NCBI GenBank assembly: GCA_903835275.1
Contig: CAILMK010000615.1
Location: 1 to 5,623, forward strand
Source of the DNA: an uncultured bacterium
Lineage (GTDB): Bacteria; Bacteroidota; Bacteroidia; CAILMK01
Direction: 5' to 3'
DNA: 5,623 bases
Positions 1 through 5,623 of the stretch are shown here, in pieces. A program made the position numbers and the translations under genes. How positions within the stretch are numbered: the first letter of the stretch is position 1; the number at the start of each line of letters is the position of its first letter. The notes under the pieces were generated by a model. It did no database searches and had not been told where the DNA came from. It worked only from the letters and a program-made list of their open reading frames with translations.

Positions 1-2006
1 CCACGCACCAATGCGTGCGTCAATCTATCCTGAACAGTTCCGTTGCGCCACTCTTCGGCAACAACTTCTGCTTTTCCTTTTTGCTTGATTGTTTCCGCAA
101 AATCAACCAGTCTTTCCGTAGAATCCGGACGACGATTCAATAAAACGTCCTCCACTTTTTCAAGTAATTCCTTCGGGATTTCCTCATAAATTTCCAACTG
201 TCCTGCATTCACAATTCCCATATCCATACCTGCCTTGATGGCATGATATAAAAATGCGGAATGTATTGCTTCACGTACGGTATCGTTACCACGGAAGGAG
301 AAAGATACATTGGAAACACCGCCGCTCACTTTAGCCAGCGGAAGATTTTCCTTGATCCATTTTGTTGCCTTTATATAATCTACCGCATAGTTATTATGCT
401 CTTCGATACCTGTGGCAACTGTTAAAATATTCGGGTCGAAAATAATATCCTGTGGAGGAAAGCCTACTTCTTCTGTCAATATTTTGTAAGCCTTTGCGCA
501 AATCTGTATCCTGCGTTCGTAATTATCTGCCTGGCCTTGTTCATCAAATGCCATGACAACAACAGCCGCGCCGTATTGAAGAACGCGTCGCGCCATATTT
601 TTGAACGCTTCTTCGCCTTCCTTCATGGAAATTGAATTCACAACGCTTTTTCCCTGGCAGCATTTCAATCCGGCTTCAATTACACTCCATTTGGAGGAAT
701 CCACCATGAAAGGCAATTTTGCGATATCAGGTTCTGCCGCCATGAGGTTGATGAATTTCGCCATCACTTCTTCGGAATCCAGCATCCCTTCATCCATATT
801 GATATCGAGTACCTGTGCACCGCCGTCCACCTGGTCGCGTGCTACGCTGAGTGCTTCCTCATAATTTCCATTCACGATCAAGCGAGCAAATTTTCTGGAA
901 CCGGTTACGTTAGTACGTTCACCTATGTTCATGAAGTTTGCATTTTCACGAACCACTACAGGTTCCAGTCCGCTGAGGCGAAGGAAGGGCAGGGGCTCTG
1001 CGGGTGTGCGCGGTTCCTTGTGTTCCGCAGCTTCCACCATCAGCTTGATGTGATCCGGAGTAGTTCCGCAGCAACCGCCAATGATATTCACAAAACTATT
1101 CTGTATATAATCTTCCATCACTTCCGCCATTTGCGAAGGCGTTTCGTCGTATCCACCGAATGCATTTGGCAACCCGGCATTTGGATAAAGCGAAGTAAAA
1201 CAGGAAGCGTGTTTGGATAATTCCTCTATGAAAGGACGCATCTGCGCCACACCAAGTGCGCAGTTCAGTCCTACGGAAATAAGATTTTTTGTATGCGAAA
1301 TAGAGATCCAGAATGCCTCAGTCGTTTGCCCGGAAAGGGTACGGCCGCTCATATCTACGATCGTACCGGAGATCATGATCGGTATTTGGATCTTGTTTAC
1401 ACGGCAATATTCATCAATGGCAAAAATTCCTGCCTTGCAATTCAGGGTATCAAATACGGTTTCAAGAAGGATAATATCTGCTCCTCCATCAATAAGTCCA
1501 CGTACTTGCTCGGTATAGGAAGCAACCACTTGATCCCAGGTAACTGAACGGTAACCCGGATCATTTACATCCGGAGAAAGTGAAAGCGAACGGTTCAGCG
1601 GCCCGATGGAACCTGCCACAAAACGCGGCTTGTTTGGGGTTTTTGCATTGTACTCAGCGCAAGCTTCCTTGGCAAGGCGTGCGGCGGCAACATTCATTTC
1701 GTAGGCAAGGTCCTGCATTCCGAAATCTTCCATGGCAATGGAAGTGGATCCGAAAGTATTGGTTTCAATGATGTCAGCTCCGGCTTCAAGATATGCTTTA
1801 TGGATATCCCTGATCATGTCAGGCTGGGTCATTACAAACAGGTCATTGAAGCCTTTTAAGTCTCTATGCCAGTCCTTGAAGCGTTCGCCGCGGTAGGTCT
1901 CCTCTGTCGGTTTATAGCGCTGGATCATCGTACCCATCGCTCCGTCAATGATTAGTATCCGCTTCTTTAGCAGGTCTTTAAGCTGATTAAATGTAGTATT
2001 TCCCAT
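1..2006 (-). CDS. metH: Cobalamin-dependent methionine synthase, N-terminal part (runs off left edge)
   Basis: MetH (5-methyltetrahydrofolate--homocysteine methyltransferase) moves the methyl group of methyltetrahydrofolate through cobalamin to homocysteine, making methionine in the cytoplasm. The minus frame is open for 668 codons from ATG 2006 to the window edge. Residues ~1-325 form the homocysteine-binding barrel: DGAMGTMIQ (21-29), ETNTFGS (81-87), and the zinc-ligand cysteines Cys249 (GLNCALG) and Cys312/Cys313 (GGCCGTTP). Residues ~355-615 form the pterin-binding barrel: [11 protein letters not shown] (360-370), [10 protein letters not shown] (401-410), DSSKW (436-440), FDEQGQAD (487-494), GIEEHNNY (533-540), [15 protein letters not shown] (561-575). 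From ~655 the cobalamin cap domain begins. The cobalamin-binding and AdoMet-reactivation domains, roughly the last 550 residues by comparison with E. coli MetH (1227 aa), lie outside the window. Both barrels are in one frame; some Bacteroidota relatives encode the homocysteine domain separately. In-frame ATGs also occur at 2012 and 2033, so the exact start is uncertain. I chose 2006 because about 15 residues before the RILxxDGAMGTM block matches the family. Confidence 0.97.
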   Translation of the reverse strand, partial: MGNTTFNQLKDLLKKRILIIDGAMGTMIQRYKPTEETYRGERFKDWHRDLKGFNDLFVMTQPDMIRDIHKAYLEAGADIIETNTFGSTSIAMEDFGMQDLAYEMNVAAARLAKEACAEYNAKTPNKPRFVAGSIGPLNRSLSLSPDVNDPGYRSVTWDQVVASYTEQVRGLIDGGADIILLETVFDTLNCKAGIFAIDEYCRVNKIQIPIMISGTIVDMSGRTLSGQTTEAFWISISHTKNLISVGLNCALGVAQMRPFIEELSKHASCFTSLYPNAGLPNAFGGYDETPSQMAEVMEDYIQNSFVNIIGGCCGTTPDHIKLMVEAAEHKEPRTPAEPLPFLRLSGLEPVVVRENANFMNIGERTNVTGSRKFARLIVNGNYEEALSVARDQVDGGAQVLDINMDEGMLDSEEVMAKFINLMAAEPDIAKLPFMVDSSKWSVIEAGLKCCQGKSVVNSISMKEGEEAFKNMARRVLQYGAAVVVMAFDEQGQADNYERRIQICAKAYKILTEEVGFPPQDIIFDPNILTVATGIEEHNNYAVDYIKATKWIKENLPLAKVSGGVSNVSFSFRGNDTVREAIHSAFLYHAIKAGMDMGIVNAGQLEIYEEIPKELLEKVEDVLLNRRPDSTERLVDFAETIKQKGKAEVVAEEWRNGTVQDRLTHALVR

Positions 2007-2031
2007 TTGCATATTTCGCCCTATTGCAAGC

Positions 2032-2054
2032 ATTGTGCCGAGCTGGCACTCAAT
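2032..2054 (-). promoter_or_regulatory. Inverted repeat (hairpin) in the metH leader/start region
   Basis: GTGCC (2035-2039) and GGCAC (2045-2049) are perfect complements around a 5-base GAGCT loop. The flanks ATT (2032-2034) and AAT (2052-2054) extend the stem across a 2-base bulge. In the metH transcript this would form a small hairpin that takes in the most upstream in-frame ATG (2033) and ends about 20 bases before the ATG at 2012. It could modulate translation, act as an operator, or be chance. No T-run follows it in the metH direction, so it is not a standard terminator. Confidence 0.35.
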
Positions 2055-2083
2055 GAACCCGAACAATAAGTTGTTTCAACCTG

Positions 2084-2091
2084 CAAAATTA
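2084..2091 (-). promoter_or_regulatory. Candidate Bacteroidota -7 box for metH
   Basis: Read on the minus strand this is TAATTTTG, an exact match to the Bacteroidota -7 consensus TAnnTTTG used by their primary sigma factor. It lies 78 bases upstream of ATG 2006, a normal leader length. No clear TTTG -33 element stands at the usual distance (roughly 2110-2116), so the call rests on the -7 box and its position. The motif is short and AT-rich, and chance matches are possible. Confidence 0.45.
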
Positions 2092-2211
2092 CAGTATAAA
2101 GAGGCTTTTTTCAGGATTTGCTGCGTTTTTTCCGCCAATGTTTATCTTGTAGTGCTATAAAGAGGAGGGTTTGCGTTTTTTTTTGCCATATTTAGTTTAG
2201 TAACAATTCCG

Positions 2212-2219
2212 TAACTTTG
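2212..2219 (+). promoter_or_regulatory. Candidate Bacteroidota -7 box next to the CotH-type gene start
   Basis: TAACTTTG matches the TAnnTTTG consensus exactly and ends 8 bases before ATG 2228. A weak -33-like TTTA sits at 2191-2194, about 17 bases upstream. If used, transcription would begin within a few bases of the start codon, giving a nearly leaderless mRNA. A poorer alternative is TTTG (2117-2120) followed 22 bases later by TATCTTGT (2143-2150), which would leave a leader of roughly 70 bases. Confidence 0.4.
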
Positions 2220-2227
2220 TCAATAGC

Positions 2228-5200
2228 ATGACACGGAAATTTTTACTTGGGATAATTTTAGCACTGATGCTTTCTTTTTCCCTGAAAGCTGCAGATACAG
2301 TTTTTGTAGGCAAAGGAGCTAAATTGGATACCTTTAGCAAGGGCAACTTGTTCCCAATTACCATTTCGGGAATGACGCCGAAAATTATAAATTCATCGTA
2401 TGGCTTGGAATACATAAACGTGAATATAAAAGCAGGCCTCGACAATGACCTGTATATTTATCTAGTGGATCCTAACGGGAGCTATTATCCTCTTTCCCTT
2501 GCCGGAGGGGGGAATTACAGGAATTTTGACAGCACTTTTTTTACCGATACGGCCTCACCTGCGGTATTTTTTGGGAAAGGCCCTTTTAAAGGGTATTACA
2601 GGCCTGAAACTTTAATGCGCCAGATCAATAATGGACAAGCCATAAACGGCACATGGTATCTTTTGGTATACGATTACAATTTGGCCCGGAAGGATGTGGT
2701 GGTCAACTGGAGTATGAAATTTTCAAATCATCCTGATGCGGATTATCCACTTGATAGCTCCAACCTTCCGATTCTTGCCATTAACACTCACGGCGTCACG
2801 GTTCCCTGGTATGATCCAATGGCCCCTTGTGATTTACACTTTATTGATAACGTTAGTGGAAAATATAATTATTTGAAGGACTCCCTGAATTTTAATGGAC
2901 ATTGCGGTATTACGCTTCATGGGAATTATTCGAGATATTTTCCGAAGTTGTCTTATTCTATTGAAATGCGGGATTCGAACCAGAATGTAATAGACACTTC
3001 AGTGTTGGGAATGCCGAAGGGACATGATTTTGCACTCGTTGCAAATTATATTGACAGGACTTTACTTCGCAATGCCATAGCGCAACATATTTTTGGTTCA
3101 ATGGGTAATTATACTCCAAGGTTCAGGCATGTTGAAGTGGTATTGAATGGAATTTACCAGGGAGTTTTTCTTTTTATCGAAAAAATAAAAATAGCAAAAA
3201 CGAGGGTTAATATTGCGAAACTCGATACTTCTTCTTATAGCGGAGATTCCCTTACAGGGGGCTATATGTTAAAACAGGATTGGCATGGCAATTCAGGCTG
3301 GAATTCCAAATATTATATGCCGGTGGATACGACATGGTTTCCTTATTTTAGGTTTGAAAGTCCAGCGATACCTTCCGCTCCACAGCAAGCATATATTCAA
3401 TCGTATTTCGATAGTTTTGAAACTGCGATTTATGGCACAAGCAAAAAGAGCGGACTTGGAAACTGGAGGGATTTCGGAGACGAAAAATGCATGGGTGATT
3501 TTTTCCTTACCCAGGAATTAACACGGAACCTGGATGGATTTAGGGCAAGCTTTTATATGTACAAGGACCGAAACAGCAGGGATCGGCATATACATCTGGG
3601 ACCTGTCTGGGATTTTGATTTTTCGCTTTATAATTACGCATGGAATGATGCAAATGACCAGTCGCCCACTGCATGGCAGTATCAATCCGGATGGGATGCA
3701 GGTTTTTGGTGGGCTAAACTTTTTGGAACCGAAGGCTACGGGCGGGGAGATGGAGCATGGAAAAATAATTTAAAATGCAACTGGACTGTGTATCGAAGAC
3801 ATGACTTAAGCCAAACATCCATGGACCATTGGATCGATAGTAATGTAGCCCTCATCAATACAGCACAAAAAAGAAATTTCATAGAATGGGGAGAATTCGG
3901 CAATAACCAGGGAGTTCTTGGAGGGGCATGGTTTTATGCCAAGACCTACATTCAGGAAGTGGATACACTCAAGGGTTGGATACACCGTCGCTTAAAATGG
4001 ATGGACAAATATCTGCCGGGTACTTGCAACAGGGATATAGATCCTCCGACTGTAGCCCTCAATGGATTTGATACTGTCTTCCTGGAAGTAAATACTTCGT
4101 ATAGGGATTCAGGAATAACCTATCGTGACAATTACGGAGATACCAATGTAACTGTTATTAAAGGAAGCAATCTTGATACCTCTACTTTGGGAACCTATGT
4201 GATCTCGTATTTCCTTTCGGATAAAGCAGGAAATAAAACAAATATTCAAAGAGTGGTAATTGTCATTGATACTATTCCTCCAACGATAACTTTTATTAAT
4301 GGTGATACTGTGAAAGCCGAGGTCTTAGTGAAATACAAGGATATTAATGTGGTCATTGCTGATAATTATGATTTGAATCCTATAGTAAACAAATGGGGTA
4401 GTTTTAATTTTGCCAATGATATTCCTGATTCTCTGGGATATTTTACAATGTGGTATAAGGCTACTGACCAAAGCGGGAATATGGATTCAGCAATGAAAGT
4501 AATTCATGTTGTGGATACTAAAGCGCCATCAATATGGTTTGGTGGTAGGGATACTGTCAGGCTTGAGGTGTATGATACATATTCGGATACTGATGTTTAT
4601 TTAAAAGATAATTTTGATAAGAATCCTGTTTTATCTTCACATGGCAATTTAAAGAATTATAAAACTGACAGCCTTGGAATATTTAAAATCTGTTATATTG
4701 CAAAAGATTTTTCAGGGAACAGGGATTCAATAGTAAGAACACTTATTGTTTTTGATTCTATCCCACCGGTATTGAAATTGAATGGAACAGACAGTGTTTT
4801 TGTGTTTCAGGATAGTTCCTATAATGATGCGGGATATATTGTAAGTGATAATTATGATAAACATCCCGGGATCGATACTTCAGGGAATTTTAAAGATACA
4901 AGGAATACAGGAGTGTATTCAATAACGTATCAGGCAACTGATCAATCCCTGAATAATAGTTTAAAGGTAAGCAGGATAGTAACGGTATCAATGGCAAAAG
5001 ATACCAGTTCCGGTATTGATAATTCAAATCTATCAGCCCAGAATATTCAGGTATACCCCAACCCGGGAAGCGGACAATTTCAAGTGAGTATAAAATTAAA
5101 TTCAAACTCTAAAGCCTATATCAACGTATATGATGAAATGGGAAGAGAGCTGGAAGGTTTGCGTAGGGACGTCACCAATGGATGGAGTGGAATATTACAT

Positions 5201-5287
5201 CTTGAAAATGAACCTGCAGGAATTTATACATTGAAACTGCAAACAGAAACAAGTGCTGCCACAAGAAGATTGATTTTGATTAAATAG
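2228..5287 (+). CDS. T9SS-exported P-domain / CotH kinase-like protein with DUF5011 repeats
   Basis: This is a 1019-residue modular exported protein. Residues 1-21 are a Sec signal peptide (MTRK, hydrophobic core, cleavage after SLKA). Residues ~42-166 resemble the P/Homo B domain of proprotein convertases: YLVDPNGS, NFDSTFFTD, GPFKGYYRPE, INGTWYLLVYD, WSMKF. Residues ~180-597 are a CotH kinase domain: HGNYSRYFPKLSYSIE (231-246), VANYIDRTLLRN (271-282), EVVLNGIYQGVFLFIEKIK (303-321), DFFLTQELTRNLDGFR (424-439), GPVWDFDFS (458-466) and a C-terminal WIHRRLKWMDKYL (584-596). Four Ig-like repeats (605-921) and a T9SS sorting domain (~941-1019) follow. CotH of Bacillus is an atypical protein kinase acting on spore-coat proteins; here activity and substrate are inferred or unknown. 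Candidate active-site residues are Lys240, Asn434, Asp462 and Asp464. His231 replaces the arginine usual in the first motif. The start is supported by the signal peptide and an in-frame stop at 2201. It lies 19 bases before a paralogue and is probably cotranscribed with it. Confidence 0.93.
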   Translation: MTRKFLLGIILALMLSFSLKAADTVFVGKGAKLDTFSKGNLFPITISGMTPKIINSSYGLEYINVNIKAGLDNDLYIYLVDPNGSYYPLSLAGGGNYRNFDSTFFTDTASPAVFFGKGPFKGYYRPETLMRQINNGQAINGTWYLLVYDYNLARKDVVVNWSMKFSNHPDADYPLDSSNLPILAINTHGVTVPWYDPMAPCDLHFIDNVSGKYNYLKDSLNFNGHCGITLHGNYSRYFPKLSYSIEMRDSNQNVIDTSVLGMPKGHDFALVANYIDRTLLRNAIAQHIFGSMGNYTPRFRHVEVVLNGIYQGVFLFIEKIKIAKTRVNIAKLDTSSYSGDSLTGGYMLKQDWHGNSGWNSKYYMPVDTTWFPYFRFESPAIPSAPQQAYIQSYFDSFETAIYGTSKKSGLGNWRDFGDEKCMGDFFLTQELTRNLDGFRASFYMYKDRNSRDRHIHLGPVWDFDFSLYNYAWNDANDQSPTAWQYQSGWDAGFWWAKLFGTEGYGRGDGAWKNNLKCNWTVYRRHDLSQTSMDHWIDSNVALINTAQKRNFIEWGEFGNNQGVLGGAWFYAKTYIQEVDTLKGWIHRRLKWMDKYLPGTCNRDIDPPTVALNGFDTVFLEVNTSYRDSGITYRDNYGDTNVTVIKGSNLDTSTLGTYVISYFLSDKAGNKTNIQRVVIVIDTIPPTITFINGDTVKAEVLVKYKDINVVIADNYDLNPIVNKWGSFNFANDIPDSLGYFTMWYKATDQSGNMDSAMKVIHVVDTKAPSIWFGGRDTVRLEVYDTYSDTDVYLKDNFDKNPVLSSHGNLKNYKTDSLGIFKICYIAKDFSGNRDSIVRTLIVFDSIPPVLKLNGTDSVFVFQDSSYNDAGYIVSDNYDKHPGIDTSGNFKDTRNTGVYSITYQATDQSLNNSLKVSRIVTVSMAKDTSSGIDNSNLSAQNIQVYPNPGSGQFQVSIKLNSNSKAYINVYDEMGRELEGLRRDVTNGWSGILHLENEPAGIYTLKLQTETSAATRRLILIK
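4040..4990 (+). repeat. Four tandem DUF5011-type Ig-like repeats within the CotH-type gene
   Basis: Four units of about 77-82 residues cover residues 605-681, 682-763, 764-843 and 844-921 (nucleotides 4040-4270, 4271-4516, 4517-4756, 4757-4990). Each starts with a PP or AP pair, followed by G-x-D-T/S-V, then Y-x-D, DNYD/DNFD-x-x-P (NYGD in unit 1), a G-x-Y/F-x-x-x-Y turn, and D-x-S/A-x-N before a V-rich closing strand. Such repeats usually serve as beta-sandwich spacers on secreted bacterial surface proteins. The units are well diverged from each other, but a 12-base core near GATAATTATGAT recurs at about 4361, 4607 (one mismatch) and 4847. Confidence 0.88.
5048..5284 (+). other. T9SS type A C-terminal sorting domain of the CotH-type protein
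   Basis: Residues ~941-1019 show the pattern of the Por secretion C-terminal sorting domain. It has an initial VYPNPGSGQF motif, a central VYDEMGRE strand-turn, then EPAGIYTLKL and a final basic RRLILIK. In characterised T9SS members this domain directs the folded protein across the outer membrane and is then removed or replaced by lipopolysaccharide attachment. The protein is therefore expected at the cell surface or in the medium. Confidence 0.92.
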
Positions 5288-5306
5288 AATTGCTAAAAAT
5301 ATTTTG
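5288..5306 (+). other. 19-base gap between the two paralogous genes
   Basis: The spacer is AT-rich and has no Shine-Dalgarno sequence, no inverted repeat able to terminate transcription and no full TAnnTTTG box (only TATTTTG at 5300-5306). The simplest reading is that the second gene is transcribed from the first gene's promoter. The A-rich stretch before the ATG is typical of Bacteroidota translation starts. Confidence 0.6.
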
Positions 5307-5623
5307 ATGCTGCGAAAACTGTGTGTTTTAGTTGTTGTGCTTATTTCCTTTTTGTCAGTAAAAGCTGCTGATACTGTATTTGTTGCTAAAGGAGGAAAGA
5401 TCGATTCCCAATATAAATATTTTCCGCTAACCATCAAGGGTATGAAGCCTTCTGTTCTGAACGGTTCGTTTGGCCTGGAGCATGTAAATATCAAGATCAA
5501 GTCGGTTAATAATTATAACATTCAGGTATATTTGATAGATCCGTTGAGTAATTCGTATTGCCTTAGCTATGGTGACGGAGGTATCGGTAAAAATTTTGAC
5601 AGTACTTTCTTTACAGATAGTTA
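5307..5623 (+). CDS. Paralogue of the CotH-type exported protein, N-terminal 105 codons (runs off right edge)
   Basis: An open frame begins at ATG 5307 and has no stop before the edge. Residues 1-20 form a signal peptide (MLRK, hydrophobic core, cleavage near SVKA). The mature part begins ADTVFVAKGGK and continues with the same P/Homo B-like strand pattern as the upstream protein: FPLTIKGM, FGLEHVNIKIK, VYLIDP, NFDSTFFTD. Aligned by eye, about half of the first ~87 mature residues are identical to the upstream protein, and NFDSTFFTD is fully shared. This marks a tandem duplication that is old enough to have diverged. Whether it also carries a CotH domain, DUF5011 repeats and a T9SS signal cannot be seen here; the kinship makes that likely but not certain. 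The start is well placed because the signal peptide begins there and aligns with that of the neighbour. Confidence 0.88.
   Translation, partial: MLRKLCVLVVVLISFLSVKAADTVFVAKGGKIDSQYKYFPLTIKGMKPSVLNGSFGLEHVNIKIKSVNNYNIQVYLIDPLSNSYCLSYGDGGIGKNFDSTFFTDS

Larger units (their letters stand above)
2007..2227. other. Divergent intergenic region between metH and the CotH-type gene
   Basis: About 220 bases separate the two outward-facing genes. The region holds a candidate metH promoter, a small inverted repeat at the metH start region, a run of nine T (2176-2184) and a candidate promoter directly before the plus-strand start. I see no tRNA, no small ORF with a plausible start, and no room for a cobalamin or large SAM riboswitch in front of metH. 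If the proposed promoter is right, the metH leader is only about 45-75 bases, depending on which start is used. Confidence 0.8.

Noticed and set aside
601..1771. Plus-strand open frames of 63-101 codons at 601-864, 1020-1220, 1213-1518, 1293-1547 and 1580-1771
   Set aside because: All lie antisense to the strongly conserved metH frame, and their translations show no domain-like pattern.
2163..2168. AGGAGG, a strong Shine-Dalgarno-like sequence
   Set aside because: No usable start codon with an open frame follows at proper spacing, the CotH-type start is 60 bases away, and Bacteroidota rarely rely on such sites.
2176..2184. Run of nine T as a terminator tail or phase-variation tract
   Set aside because: No GC-rich stem precedes it, both flanking genes point away from it, and it is outside coding sequence, so slippage would not switch a reading frame.
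2197..2445. Minus-strand open frame of 82 codons over the start of the CotH-type gene
   Set aside because: It is antisense to the signal peptide and P-like domain. It shares a TVSAAF string with the minus frame at 5195-5500 only because the two plus-strand genes are paralogues, not because it is a conserved gene.
2581..2593. CCCTTTTAAAGGG palindrome
   Set aside because: It lies within codons for the conserved GPFKGYY segment of the P-like domain; a chance palindrome is the simpler explanation.
3285..3773. Plus-strand frames of 78-79 codons within the CotH domain
   Set aside because: Out-of-frame shadows inside the conserved CotH coding sequence.
4890..5105. Minus-strand open frame of 71 codons
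   Set aside because: Antisense to the fourth Ig-like repeat and the beginning of the sorting domain; AT-rich, with no recognisable features.
5195..5500. Minus-strand open frame of 101 codons spanning the gene junction
   Set aside because: It runs antisense across the T9SS domain, the gap and the second signal peptide; its similarity to the other antisense frame follows from the duplicated plus-strand coding.
1..5623. CRISPR arrays, tRNA/rRNA genes, insertion sequences
   Set aside because: No regularly spaced short direct repeats, no RNA-gene-like conserved stretches, no transposase frame and no terminal inverted repeats were seen; most of the window is accounted for by three coding regions.

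Overview
The window looks like a chromosomal segment of a Bacteroidota (Bacteroidetes) bacterium. Two signs support this. The secreted protein encoded in the right half ends in a type IX secretion system (T9SS) C-terminal sorting domain, a system essentially confined to this phylum. The intergenic DNA also holds exact matches to the Bacteroidota -7 promoter consensus TAnnTTTG, and none of the starts has a Shine-Dalgarno sequence. I cannot name a genus.

Layout: (1) 1-2006, minus strand: the N-terminal 668 codons of a cobalamin-dependent methionine synthase (metH), running off the left edge. (2) 2007-2227: a divergent intergenic region with a candidate metH promoter, a small hairpin over the metH start region and a candidate promoter almost touching the next start codon. 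(3) 2228-5287, plus strand: a 1019-residue secreted multidomain protein, made of a signal peptide, a P/Homo B-like beta domain, a CotH kinase-like domain, four DUF5011-type Ig-like repeats and a T9SS sorting domain. (4) After a 19-base gap, from 5307 off the right edge: the first 105 codons of a paralogue of gene 3, again with a signal peptide and P-like domain.

metH is a conserved housekeeping gene, and nothing links it functionally to its divergent neighbours. The two plus-strand genes look like a tandem duplication transcribed together. The complete copy has the features of an exported, surface-attached, CotH-type kinase-like protein. Its substrate is unknown, and activity is inferred only from preserved motifs. 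The most interesting content is this pair: the combination of a P-like domain, a CotH domain, DUF5011 repeats and a T9SS signal, its duplication, and a histidine in place of an arginine in the first CotH motif.
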